Positions 1 to 12,896 of a stretch of 64,000 nucleotides of DNA are shown here, piece after piece. The notes beneath the pieces are model-generated. The model had not been told where the DNA came from and did no database searches. It saw nothing but the letters and a program-made list of their open reading frames with translations. Made by a program: the position numbers and the translations under genes. Position 1 is the first letter of the stretch, and each line of letters opens with the position of its first letter. The stretch comes from Tetracentron sinense (lineage: Eukaryota > Streptophyta > Magnoliopsida > Trochodendrales > Trochodendraceae): NCBI GenBank assembly GCA_015143295.1, contig CM026557.1, positions 21,175,760 to 21,239,759 on the forward strand, read 5' to 3'.

Positions 1-785
1 TTAGTACCAATAAATGCATAACTCCCAAATTGCCCATTTTGAATCATTTTAGGGCATCACTCCTCTTTTGGTTATTGTTTATTGAATTGATACCATATAC
101 TTTTACACGTTCTTATTAGTAAATTATGTATTGAAATTATCCTTTCAAAATCCATACTCAATTGAACTATTTTAATTTAATTATCTATTCTAGAACTATA
201 ATTTATTCTAAGCTCCATATATATTTCTTTTAAATCAATTAATTTGTCTATAACCGTAGTTACTCTGTATATATATTTTAAAATTCTATATAGCACTCTA
301 ATTAAGAGAAAGCTATATGGTATTCTAATGAAAGATAGCTTCCGTGTACATTATAATAATTTTAAACTCCGTTGTATTTCTAAGAGTTTTGTATAAATTA
401 CAAGAAAATAGTAATTATAAACTATACACGATGAAAAGTATAATATACTATACTATACAGTAGCGACCTTTGTATATATAGTATTGCTAACCTTCACTCA
501 ATGTGTGAACTTGTTATCAACCACCAAGACATTTTTACCTCTATATTAATTATCAAATTCATTAAAGTTAAAAGGTAGTTCAATATTCTCATAACGGACC
601 AATCATTAAATGTATGAAAGAATAGATATAGTCTGACTTTTCTTATACTTCTTCTCTCTCCTATATAATGAGTTGGCCCTTATAAAAATACAAAATATCC
701 TTTTATTTAATAGAATAGAATTCAATACATGAGGGTAAAAAAGACCAGTGAAGTTAATAAATTCACTAGTATCATTGAAGGATAG
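1..785. other. AT-rich spacer, nothing recognised
   Basis: Reading both strands I see no gene, no long open frame with a known motif and no clear element ends. Short open frames here are not supported by codon pattern or family resemblance. Confidence 0.5.
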
Positions 786-790
786 CATTC

Positions 791-792
<2 letters not shown>

Positions 793-842
<50 letters not shown>
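793..842. repeat. Compound (GT)n(AG)n microsatellite
   Basis: A run of about 16 GT units passes directly into about 9 AG units. It is likely to be length-polymorphic. Confidence 0.95.
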
Positions 843-843
<1 letters not shown>

Positions 844-1618
844 TGAGTGCTACCCCCATACTCAATAAGTCAAAATTTCCCTAGATGCAGAGTGGTTGCA
901 ACACGTACTGTTGCTACCCTATTACAAGATCATGGTTTGACACTTGTTGTCACCACCTTGTGTCTGGGAAGACTGTGACTGGGCCTAGCACTATATATAT
1001 ATAAGAGGGGTTCGATCCCGAGTCGACTCGGTGGTGATTCAAATTAAATTGTCATAATATAAATTACAGGTATACAAGCATTACCCATATCATGTCAAAG
1101 TGATGTGCTATGTCACTACAAGGAGGGAGGAGACAATCAAAAAAGGTGTCTAAGAACCTCATCCACTGAAATGTCTTTGTGGTGTTTGTATTACTTGAGA
1201 GAGAAAAAGTTGCATATAATGCAAGGGAAAATGACATGGGAAGGTGTAATGGTAGGGCCGGGACTTACTCCTTTTCTTTATGTCCAAAAGAGCTTGAAAA
1301 TGAGAGAACAGACAAAAGTCTGGTGTGATAGAGGTTTTGGAAAGTTGTAGGGGTAGTTGTACTGAAAAAGATGGTGTGTTAGGTCAAGTGTCATGTGGTC
1401 TGGGCCTTAGAAAGGTATACCATTTTACTTAGGAGAAAAGGTAGGTTATGTCATTCCCCCATTTTCTTTTTTTGGCCGAACGTGATTCCTCCATTAAAAC
1501 ACCCCCACTTTTCCTCTTTTGTTGAAATGTAGAGATGATTCATCACTTTACATCTAACATGAACTTGGGGTGTAGGTTAATGAGTTCAGTTTACAAGAGG
1601 AATGATCTAGTGTTTTTC
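843..1618. other. Spacer without recognised gene
   Basis: No domain or exon is recognisable. The start (gagtgctaccccc) loosely resembles 25323 onward (gagtgctaacccc), and both are followed by similar wording around tgctaccc, so a diverged dispersed repeat is possible. Confidence 0.35.
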
Positions 1619-1630
1619 ATATACATTCAT

Positions 1631-1850
1631 TTTTATTTTATTTTTTGTAACGAGGAACCCAAGCCCACCCTTAAGGTAGACCAGGTAAACCCTGGGGGCA
1701 TTCAAGACCCCGCAACCCACATGAACTGGTAACCCAAGGCCCATGAGATCCATGGAACCTTGTGCGGGTGGTCCCAAGGGGATTGCAAGAGTTGAACTCA
1801 AGACCTCCGCTTTCTCAGCAGTAGTCCTTGCCAACTGAGCTACCCCTTGA
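1631..1850 (-). mobile_element. tRNA-derived SINE (Au-like), complete with TSD
   Basis: On the minus strand the element begins with a tRNA-like head containing a pol III A box (TAGCTCAGTTGG, complement of 1831-1842) and B box (GGTCTTGAGTTCAACTC, complement of 1789-1805). A body of about 130 bp follows, ending in a cctcgttac motif and an A-rich tail. It is bounded by the 12-bp direct repeat atatacattcat at 1619-1630 and 1851-1862, the expected target-site duplication. Both ends are present, at about 220 bp. The Au-like assignment rests on remembered family features (head wording, body ending in ttcctcgttac) and is less certain than the SINE call itself. An open frame crossing it is an artefact. 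Confidence 0.85.
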
Positions 1851-1862
1851 ATATACATTCAT

Positions 1863-2511
1863 ATTTGGTATCTCTGTTTAAGAACACCGTAGAATTATGA
1901 TCAATCAGTGTGTTTGCATCATCCAAGATACACTGGATCAATTCTCTTCATTACATGTGTAATGTAGCTTTGATGTGAAATTGAGGTATGGATAAGGTAG
2001 AAAGGATTACATTAATAACTCAATTATGATTAGACCTAACTGGGTGTAAATGTAGAAAATCTTTGGGGGGATTACAATTTCATCAACCACCAAAACTCTT
2101 ATGACAATAGAGCTGTAGCTGCAAACCAAACATCACCTAACAATCCTACCTATAACCTGTTTAAGAAAAGAGACGACAAGAGCATTAGAAGCCTTGACTA
2201 AGGGGGAAATGCTTGCCAAGTAACAACAGTGCTGGCTCTGGGAAATTTTGGGACAGGCTCCTATCAAACTAATATTTCCATACCTACACTTCTGCCCTAT
2301 AGCTAGGATGGCGAAGCATGGGGATTCGGAGCGTACCTCCCAAAGAAAAAACAATTTGCGAGTAATGGGTTCTGTGTCAGGGGCATAACCCTCGAGAATT
2401 TTTATTTTTTGAGTAATGGGCCTATCGTGGTCATAAAATTTGTTAATGTTACATAAAGGTCCAATAACATGACCTTTTTTAGAGTCATTATATAAATAAA
2501 AAAGAAGTAGA
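1863..2511. other. Spacer, nothing recognised
   Basis: No exon, repeat boundary or RNA gene is visible. Base composition is ordinary and AT-rich. Confidence 0.4.
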
Positions 2512-2738
2512 TAGTGGATTGCACATTTGGCTATGTATCTAAATGTTCATCCTTATTAGTCCACGATCCCTTCTTAACACCCATCAGTTGTGGTTAAGAT
2601 TCACTCACCTTAGAGTTCATCCATCCAACCTTGGTTTTAAAAATTATTATTAACATTAATTTAATTAAGCTTAAGGAGTGTTAAAAAAGGGAGGCCTAGA
2701 TGGGCATTCGACTATCTATCTGAATGCGCGGTCCACTA
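2512..2738. repeat. Foldback MITE-like element with ~75-bp inverted arms
   Basis: The left arm begins tagtggattgcacattt. The complement of the right arm begins tagtggaccgcgcattc. The arms stay alignable with scattered differences for about 75 bp, through a shared stretch ending cttaacac. The centre carries the dispersed ggttaagattcact wording also seen near 20.9-21.3 kb. I found no convincing target duplication, so the superfamily is undetermined. Confidence 0.55.
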
Positions 2739-2960
2739 ATCATAGCTCTAAATAAAATTAGTTATTGTTTCAAATAAAATTAATTATATTTTTAATTTGT
2801 ATATTATACTTATAAAAAAATTGCAAATTTTTGGAGGGGTCAAACTTCTCACATAGTCAACTAACTAGAATTAGTCTGCCGGGGGACCACTATATATAGA
2901 TAAATGCTTAAAAAATATTTTTTACAATACTAACGAACACTGAAATGTCAAAAAATATTG

Positions 2961-2983
2961 CCCCCCCCCCCCCCCCCACACAC
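2961..2983. repeat. Poly(C)17 followed by (CA)n
   Basis: Seventeen C residues run at 2961-2977, followed by a short CA run and an A tract. Simple repeat. Confidence 0.9.
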
Positions 2984-3388
2984 ACACAAAAAAAACCAAC
3001 TCTTAACAGGAGCACACTGTATCAATGACCCAAAGTGTGCACTACAAAAAATGATAACAAAAAGAAAATAATCCCAATAGCATGAAAAAATATGATTGTA
3101 TTTCTCTCTTTTTCTGGTTTAGACAAAAAAAAAAACAGGGAACTAATGCATTACCCCATGACAAATGGATCCTCTAACTTGTCTGCCATCTCTGTTCATC
3201 ATGGACATCATCACCTTCATGGCTCCTCTAACACGGCAATAGTTTCTCTGTTCATCATCATAGTGCCTCATCCTAACTATTTAGGATTGACAATATGGAA
3301 GAATTAAATTTCAGAACCATCAGGAAGGATGATGCTGTGTTTTAAGTGGTATTTCATCTGACGTCCCGACGATTCAGAAGTCAAATTA

Positions 3389-3881
3389 GGGCATTTGGCA
3401 AATCTTGTATGATCTTATGAGAGCTAATTTAGCAAGAACTACTTTATTAGATCTTATTTTTTTAAGTCATTTCATACAATAAGTTTGTTTGGTAAAAAAA
3501 TAAGCTCTTATATTTTAGAAGTTTGTTTCTTAAATAATATAAATAAGCACTTACTTGGGGTGCTTTGAGAGTATTTTAAAAGTGGACACGATTAACATCA
3601 AACTGAAGCTAAATAAGGTGGAATAATAGGAAATAATGAACTTTTAAGGAATAAAATTATCCAAAAAATTAACATAACAATAAAACTCCTAATCTAATTT
3701 AACAAAATAAGCTCTGTTTCAAAAAGTAAACTTCCTTCATTTCTTGAAACAAAGCAAAATGTCTAATGGCTAAAAAGTATAGTTTTCAAATAGATATTTA
3801 CCAAATGGTTTTATTTCAATTTTAGCTCTTACTTTAAAAAAAAACCAAATAAGCTCTGTTTTTTAGACTTGCCAAACACTA
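3389..3881. mobile_element. Probable hAT-like MITE
   Basis: The left end gggcatttggcaaatct and the right end agacttgccaaacacta are imperfect inverted repeats sharing tttggcaa and agtct-like blocks. The interior is AT-rich, with repeated aataagctct words and no coding capacity. No clear target duplication was found, so the exact ends are uncertain. Confidence 0.45.
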
Positions 3882-3924
3882 AGTAGTAAAAACTAAAACA
3901 GTACTAAAATTGACAACAGAAGAA

Positions 3925-4623
3925 AGTAGAGCCCCGAATTTAACATTCTTGACTTGCGCCCTATTTATTATTTTTATAGAAAAATGTTTTAAATTTTAAT
4001 GCGATTAATTCTATGAAAATTAATGTGAAATGTATGGATTTTAAAACTCAAATAAATCGCTTAATTTAGGTCGTTTTTATAATTAAATCGCATGAAAATG
4101 AAGTAAATAAAAAAGTAGCAAAAGACTTTTTTTTTAAAAGGGACTTGTTGGGTCCGATCGATCGCAAGTGTCAGTTAGATCAATCGGACCAGAAAATCTG
4201 ACAGAGCCCCAATCGATCAACCCTACCAGTCCGATCAATCAGCCAAGTCCAACAAGGTTCAATCGACAGCCCTAAGTCCCAATCGATCGGAGTTCGTGCA
4301 CGGAAATTGCAAAAAAAAACATACTTTTTCAACTTTTTGAATTCGAAAATTGAATTATCAGTATTTAAATTTGAGTTCAAGACAGTGTAATAAAGATAAT
4401 TTTTGATAGTTGAGAATCAAGAGGATGATTCAATTTTTCCTTATTTAGTTAAATTATGGATTTTTATAAATACTCTTTTGAAGTATCCGTTTATGTTAAT
4501 TAAAGAAAAAATTTCAGATTCATATTTTAGATTGCCTTAAATACTTTACGACAAGATGGTTTGATAAGTGAGTCTACGTGCTAAGATCTCACATTCTCGT
4601 AGATGAGATTTTGGGACATGACA
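3925..4623 (+). mobile_element. Possible decayed LTR
   Basis: The start tagagccccgaatttaac resembles a Gypsy-type LTR start whose TG has decayed, and the segment ends gggacatgaca. Its centre (4150-4290) is rich in cgatcgatcgg-type palindromes, reminiscent of the gtcgac-rich block in the LTR at 23266-25299. No target duplication is visible. Weak call. Confidence 0.3.
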
Positions 4624-4755
4624 ATGGGAGTGTTATACAAAGAAAATAATAAAAATCTATTCCAACTTGAATCCCCACTTGAAACTAACAATACAACCTG
4701 CAAACACTAAAATGGACTGGATTCTCACTCTTTGAACCCAGGCTGAACTTTACAG

Positions 4756-4925
4756 CTAGTAAATTCTGTTAAATTATGAAGGATGAAAAAAATATTTAGA
4801 AACTACAGACCTTAATAAGGTATCTATTCTTTCGATGGATCTAGTAAATTCTGTTAAATTATGAAGGATGAAAAAAATATTTAGAAACTACAGACCTTAA
4901 TAAGGTATCTATTATTTCGATGGAT
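4756..4925. repeat. Recent 85-bp tandem duplication
   Basis: Units 4756-4840 and 4841-4925 are identical except for one base (tctattctt versus tctattatt). The duplication lies just downstream of the stop codon of the minus-strand CDPK gene, in what would be its 3' UTR. Confidence 0.95.
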
Positions 4926-5590
4926 GATTATTATCAGGTATCAACCAAGCTTTAAAGCTTCCCTGAACCCAATGCTTAAGTTGTTTTGTAGTCCCTTCTT
5001 GTTGAAGCCACTTCCGAGCATCATCGTCACAAACTCACTGTAATCTATGCGCCCATCCTGCACAAACACACACATTTTGATTCCCTCTTAAGAGGGCAAA
5101 AAAGAGAATGAATTTTTTGGTTGAAAACCCACATACATTATCCTGATCAACTTCTCGGATTAATTCCTCCAGGTGTACCTCTTCTAAACCAAACTCCTCG
5201 CATGCCCATTGGAGCTTATCTTGGGTGATGTACCCACTCCCGTCTTTGTCAAAGTATGAGAAAGCTGCGAACAAATGATCCTCCCTCTCAATTTTGTTTA
5301 GATGGAGAGTTGCTGCCAAGAATTCCCCATAGTCTATGGTACCACTGTTGTCAATATCAGCCTGTGATTTTTAGAACAAAGGGAAAGATTGATGTGATGT
5401 TAGGTTAAAAAAAAACTGTTAATATCACCAAGGACTTTCTCTCTTCTTTTAAAACTAAGAGCAAACATTCTGCAATAGGGAATGACCCTGTCAGAGAAAA
5501 TGCAAAGAAAACCAATCAAGGACAGCTTGGTAATCAAAGAAGCGATTCATTTCAAAGACCCTAGATGGGGTTGTTTTGGTCCATTCACCA

Positions 5591-5702
5591 CAAGGACAGA
5601 TTCAAGTGATACGGTATATAATGCAGAGAAACCATTCAGTACTAATGAAGTTATGAACATTTCATGGATTCAAGTACGGTATATAATGCAGAGAAACCAA
5701 TA
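5591..5702. repeat. Diverged tandem duplication in CDPK intron
   Basis: The block acggtatataatgcagagaa recurs at 5611 and 5676, preceded in both copies by gattcaagt, giving a period of 65 bp. It is intronic, with no coding meaning seen. Confidence 0.8.
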
Positions 5703-7825
5703 TATTGAGCATTAAATAGAATATTCTCTTGAGAATGACTTGAAATATACATAGTAGCTTGATACTTTTAATACTCATTGGCCGTAACTCCTTAACATAA
5801 TATTCTACTATTTCTGGAAGCAAGAACATCAATATCAATCTTCTAGAAAAAGCAGTGTAAGATGATGTCCATCTCATTGGTCATAACTAATTTCGTTGAC
5901 TTGGCAAATTTAATGTTCTACTGTCATAGGAACTGTTGTAGGAAACAAGAAAATCTAAACTATCTTGCCTTCCCAGCAGAAACACCAAGTTTTAGCATAC
6001 AGATAACTGAATCCTCTGTTTCTTTTACCTATTCCTATCCGTTGTCAACTTTTACAAATTATTTCATGGTTGAGAAACTGAAACTTAAATGAGTTCAATG
6101 AAAAACCGAGAACAACATTTAAAAGAACTCAAGCTGAAAACATGACATGGTAGTGCCAGTATTTCCACCAAAGAAAGGACCAGTTTGGCATCAGATCCTC
6201 TTTTAGTACTATCTTGAAAAGGTAACTAATTATGTGGATCATGCATGTTACATTAAGCTCTCAAAACTGGCACTTACCGCTTGCATTAACCCACTAATTT
6301 CAGACTCCTTCAGATTAGCACCCACTCTTTCCAAACCAGCCTTCAGTTCTTCATAAGTGATGTGTCCACTATTATCCGTGTCTATCATCCTCAGCAATGA
6401 CCTATAGAGAATTAACACAGAAATTGGCAGGTTACAATCTGAAGGTGCTAAATTTTCTATAGTGTAGAACAAATATCCACATATAAAAGAATTGTCAAAT
6501 GCCAACTTCTATTATAATTAACAAAAAACACATCTTTAAAAATAATGTACCAAAAACATTATTTAAATAGATCTCTAGATAGAGGACCCATATTTCTCGA
6601 GTCTCAAATCTTAAGTACACACTCCAACTCCAAGCTAATTAACAAAGACACTTCATACATCAAAATTAGCAAGTAGAGCATGTGAATCAGAAGTATGCCA
6701 ACAAGGTGACCAAGGACAAACTTGACACGGGTCTCTTGGTATTTTCTTCTATGTTATTGATTTTTTATACCATAGATACTCTTTCTCTTACTTTCAATAT
6801 GCAAAACATTTAATGTGCTTTTTATTTTGTAATGGAATACATTTAAAATGAAACTACATTTAAACATAGAACTTTCCAAGATTGCCATGTCTGACATCCA
6901 ACAAGGTCTAGAGATAATGACTTTGAAGTACTTACTCTGATGGCTAATTTCTTGAGCTTGTTCATGGCAGAGAATTGCTTCAAGCGACTAAGAACTGCAG
7001 AATCAAGAGACTTATCAGGAGCTACACCATCAACCTGAACCCAAGGGTGGCCTGTCAGGAAACAATATGCACTAGTTAATATAACAGAACATACCAATTG
7101 TCCAAATAGCATTTCATTGACCACCAATTTTCTAGACAAGAAATTTATGAGCAGTTCAAATGACCTAAATATCCTGTATTTCTCAAAAGACAAAGGTTCT
7201 CTGAGTTTTCCAAAGAACAGTGGATCACATATTTCCAAAATGGTTGGAAAAAGTGTAGTGCTGCTGGGCATAGATGTACTTTGGTTCAAATAATCTCAAC
7301 CAGTAGTCATCAAGGTTTCAACAGTGCTATCTAATATATCGGTCCCATAAACCACAATAAATCCCTTTAATGAGTACACGTGGAACAGATATAGGGTCTT
7401 GAGGTCCATAATTTAACTGGACAATAACAAGCTGATCTCATATGTTAAAATAATATTTTAAAAAACACCAATTGATTATTGTAATTTGTAACCATCTGCC
7501 ATCTGGTTTTCCATTCTTTTGGACTGTCAAAAATGATTTAGTGAACTGTCTAGAAAGGTCATTGTATCAATGGTTAAGATCATTTAATGGGATGAAATTT
7601 GCCTTAGGAGTCCTAGGTGGGCCCGTTGAATGAATTGCATGATAGATTTTAGCTATGTTCTATTAAACTGGATGGCAAGCCATTATCATTAGTATTATTA
7701 AAATTTTATTATATGAAATGACAGAAAAGCTAGCTCCTATCTACAATTCCTTATTGTAAAGTATATTACTTGTCAATTATACAAATGTGACATTTTAGAT
7801 GTTTTTTTGTAAGTTTAGTTTTGTG

Positions 7826-8898
7826 CAGTGTTTTTAAAAGGCATGAGAGGATTACGCCTCAGGCTCGCCTCGAGACGAGGCTCATGCGTGTGCCTCATAC
7901 ATTGAGGCTTAAATCTCATTAGGCTATTGCCTCAAACTGTAAGGCTCACTTTATGTCTGAGGCATTTGCCTTACATTATTCAAAAATAGGGTTCCATCCA
8001 CAATACAAAGACTTTAACATTAACTATTTTATTAAGCATGTGCCTCATATATTAATCAAAATACGTTTTCCAACCACATAACTATGACTTAAACATTAAA
8101 CTATAAGGTGTGTGTTTCATAAATTCTTTTATCCATAAAAAAAACTAAACTTTTTTTCTTTTTCCATTTTGTTATTAGTCTTAAGTAACACTTAATTTAT
8201 TATCTCTAACATATTTAAGCTTTTTAAAACCTTGTTGAGTATATATCACTTTAATTTTCAAAATAGGCATTGCAATGATTTGGAACCTTTGTCCAACGGC
8301 TTTGGCTTGTCTCTGGCGAAGCCAGAAACCCCTCTCGGGGTTCCATACATTATGCGACAGTTGGCCAAAAAATGGGGAGAAGTCATTTCATTTTCTCCCC
8401 ATTTTTTTGACTTCTCCCCATATGATATCTCTCCCCTTTATTCTCACACACTTATCGCCACATGTCTTATTAAGGGTGGAGAAGTCAAAATCGTGGGCCC
8501 CATGATTTTGACTTCTCCACCACTTGTCACCTATTCTATGGAACCCCGAGATAAGCCCTTTCTGGCTTCGCCAGAGACAATCCCAGGCCTTGTCCAACAT
8601 AGGTAGTTGGTGACTGCTGTTTTGTAATTGTTTGTGGGAATCCAAAGTCAACTACATCATGATTGAACATTACCCGTCTTTTCATATGTGTAAAAGTAAA
8701 TCTAAATTTAGCTTTTCCTGCCTCTTAAATTTATTTTTTTATGGCTGAATAATTTATATTACATATGTGCGTGTGTTTGTTAAAACGAGGTAGCATAAGG
8801 CTTTATTGTGAGGCTTAAGCCTCATGCCTAGAGGCTGACACCTCACACATCTTGAGGTCCTAACACCATGCCCCACGCTTTCACGTTTTAAAGCACTG
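7826..8898. mobile_element. gcctc-rich element with inverted ends, split by a MITE
   Basis: The left end cagtgtttttaaaa and the right end ttttaaagcactg are near inverted repeats. Both flanks are full of gaggc/gcctc words (cctcaggctcgcctcgag on the left, gaggcttaagcctcatgcc on the right). The layout suggests a non-autonomous TIR element sitting in the CDPK intron. A related gcctc-rich stretch occurs at 49861-50045. Target duplication is not clear, so the superfamily is open. Confidence 0.5.
8298..8589. mobile_element. MULE-type MITE, 292 bp, copy 1
   Basis: The ends are imperfect inverted repeats containing tctctggcgaagccagaaa. The element is flanked by the perfect 9-bp direct repeat ttgtccaac (8289-8297 and 8590-8598), the duplication length typical of Mutator-like elements. 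An internal palindrome around gggcccc pairs two agtcaaaat arms (about 8480-8520). A second copy of identical length lies at 36038-36329 in opposite orientation. There is no coding capacity. It is nested in the gcctc-rich element inside a CDPK intron. Confidence 0.9.
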
Positions 8899-9245
8899 GA
8901 TTGGTGATATTGCAATACAGCTCACCATTTGGTAAAGAAAATAAAGGGAAAACAGAGATAATAAAACATATGTTCTTAAATATCGATATCTCTGAGGATG
9001 AAAAAAATCATATGATAGGAAAAAAGCATACTCACAGAGAACTTCATGGGCCGTGGGTCAATTTTTTGGATCTCTCACAAGCATTTTCCTGACTAAATCT
9101 TGGCACTATCAGATATACTAGGCCATGGATCTGATATAAAGTCGAGCTCGCCTTTTAAAACCTGTTCAAATATTCCCTGTTCCATTTCTGAATCGGAAAC
9201 ATGTGAATAACATAACAAGAAATTTAGATGTAACTGCTAGATTTA

Positions 9246-10155
<910 letters not shown>

Positions 10156-11768
10156 TGTAAGCACCCAATTTTTACACCTTGCTCAACTAAACTCTAGACC
10201 TAAACCTAGGTCTAACCCTAGCCTAGCCCTAGCCCAAGCCCTAGGCAAAGTCCCATGGGCTCAAGGCCCTTTTCAAGTCCAAAACTCTAAAAATGGATAA
10301 AACCCTGTTTTTGGGCCCAAGCATGGGCCCACTAAGCCCAATCCAAGTGGGACCCATTTCACTCCTTTTAAAATTCAAATTTTGGAGCCAATTCCCAAAA
10401 TGGCAAAAACATTTTTTGCCTTCCCCACATGTGTGGTGGTTAGGCCCAAAAAAATAAACAAAACAAAAGTTTAAAATTCAAAATAATAACACAAAAAATA
10501 ATAACAACAAAAAAGAAAAAAAACAAGCTAATGATTTTTTAGTACGGGGTGGGACCCACCCTAAACCAAATAAAAGATCACCAAAAAAAAACCAAAAAAA
10601 AAAAGGAAGAATGGATTTTATTTTTTTTAGTTTTAGGTGCCCACCCTTGTTTGGCAAATCCAACAAGGGTGTTGGCCCATTTGTAAGAAAGATAAGCCCA
10701 AAACGGTAAAAATAATAATAATAAAAGTAAATTTACTAAAAACAAAAAGGTTTTTTTTTTAGGTTTAAAAAAAAAAAAAAAAATTTTGGGCACCAACCCC
10801 ATGTGGTAGGGTCCACATGTGGGTGGGCCTAACTCAAGTAACCAATCCAGATGACCGTATCTAACATAAGGAATAAAAAATAAATAAAAATAAAAAAAAC
10901 CCGATTCAAATTTGGGTGGGGGACTGTTCATCGTCCCCAACCTCCAGCATGTGTGCAAGGACGCTGCCACCCAGATGCCCCTGGCCCCCTGCCGCCCTGC
11001 GCCTGCTCCTGTTGTGTCCTCCACATGTCCCCCCTCATCCTTATCCTTTCTCCCACCTTCCATTCTCCTATAAATCCGACGGTGGCTACTGCTCACGGGA
11101 GGAGAGTTTTCAAAAAAAAAAATTTTAGTCACCTCCTATCACTGGCCCAACCTTCAAACTCCACCCCTTAGGTCCTAGGACGTCCCCCTAAGTCCATAAC
11201 AGCCCCCCCATTTGGTGTGCAACCACCACATACCACAATTGCATACCACTGTTCAAAAAAAAATTTAAAAAAAAAAAATTACAGTGCTTCCCCCCATTCC
11301 GACCAGCCCTCTCATCCATCTTTACTTCCTCACCTTCCACCTCAGGCCTTTCTCTGAGTAACCACTATTTCTTATAGATCTTTCGACACTACCCTTGTAG
11401 CCACCACCGCGCGCATCATACTCATCGCCGTAGCTGTTGTCCAGGAGAACTCAGGGTATAAACCCCCTCATTTGTTGTTTTCCTTGCTTATTAACATTGT
11501 AAGGGACCCCTGGTCCCATTCCAGGGGCCCCCATTTTGTTTTTTTTCTTTTCTTTCTTGTTTTCTAATTCAAGAACCGTAGGTGGCTTCTCTTGAGGCGT
11601 GGCGACAAGCACCACCACCTCCACCCATGCCGAGGCTCTCTCCCAGGTCTGGGGGGGTCCTCAATCAATGAGGAAATCTCGTGGACTCGCAATAATCGAG
11701 TACACCCAGCCAAGTGTTATTTTTTTCAAAAAAAAATTTCTGCAAACCCAGTTTTAACCAGTCACCTG

Positions 11769-12880
11769 TAACCGCGGTTTAACCCAGGTTAGACCCGTCC
11801 TTGGTCAAAACCGAGATCATGGTTAGACTCCCCGCATACCCGGCTACCCTCCTGTAAAATTTTAGGCCTTAATTCATCTGTTAACCATAGTTAAATCGAC
11901 CCCAAAGTGGGGTCGACAATGTGAAAATCTGTGCAACGGGACGACTTTGGGCCTCTGTGGGGCCCACATAAGGCCTCCCCTTGGGCCCCAAAATGGCCCA
12001 AATTATTCTCCTCACAGCAACCTTCGCAACCTTGGTCTCGGATCCCCCAGGGTTTGAGCCAATCAGCGGAAAAAAATCGCCGCAAACTGTACCAAAAAAT
12101 CTGTTTGTTTGTTGTTTTAAAAATCGTCATTTTATGTGATGTGCAACGAGGCAACTTTAGGCCTCTGTGGGGCCCACACCCGACCTCCCCTTGGGCCCTA
12201 CAAGGGCTCAAAACGATCACTGGAATTCAGGCTACTCACAGGTAGTCTCAGTTTTCCATGTTTCCCCTGTTAACCATAGTTAAATTCACGTTAACTATGG
12301 TGAAAAATTTGATAGAAATTTTAGGTTTTTTGCAATTTCTGATATTTGTGGGGGCCCAGGCCGGGTAGGAGGCCAATCTAAGCCCTGCCATGGACCCTGG
12401 GCCCACTTTTGCCTCAGTCGACCCCTTAACCATGGTTAAGCGGCCCATGACCCAGAAAAATTCTGTAAAAATCATCAAAAATATTACATGGAATCCAGAA
12501 ATGTCTTCTGTGATCTTTTTTGCTGTGGTCAAGACCCTTAATTAGAGTCAACCCTATTTTTGACCCTTAACCATGGTTAAAAAATCTTTAACTGGAAAAA
12601 ATTTGGAAAAATGTTCAAAAAATCCAAAATATTAAGAGAAACCCAAAAATGATCTCTTTTGGTCATTTAATCATGGGTAAGACCCTTAACCATGGTGACA
12701 TCCCCTCCTTAACCGCGGTTAAGCATCTTTGACCGCTGGGAAAAATCTGAGAAAATTCCAAAAAAATTAGAAAAATTCAAAAAGATCAAAAATACTGACT
12801 TTGGACCTTTTAACCATGGTTAGCACCCCTAACTATGGTTGATCACCTTTTTAACCTCGGTTAGCAACCCTAACCCTTGG
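11769..12880. repeat. Cluster of TTAACCATGGTTAA-like palindromes in the LTR
   Basis: About ten perfect or near-perfect palindromes with arms TTAACC/GGTTAA occur in 1.1 kb. Perfect TTAACCATGGTTAA sits at 12426-12439 and 12567-12580, and TTAACCGCGGTTAA at 12709-12722. Variants lie near 11769, 11881, 12270, 12290, 12686, 12810, 12830, 12851 and 12870. They are embedded in otherwise diverged sequence, so the motif recurs beyond simple tandem copying. A binding-site role in the LTR is inference only. Confidence 0.75.
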
Positions 12881-12896
12881 TTAAAACACCCTTGGG

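Noticed and set aside
1789..1842. Possible tRNA gene with A and B boxes on the minus strand
   Set aside because: No acceptor stem pairing or complete cloverleaf. The boxes belong to a SINE bounded by a 12-bp duplication and followed by a SINE body and A-rich tail.
10200..10260. Telomere-like ccctag/ccctaa words
   Set aside because: The spacing is irregular (cctagccctagccc) and the words lie inside a solo LTR. They do not form a telomeric array.
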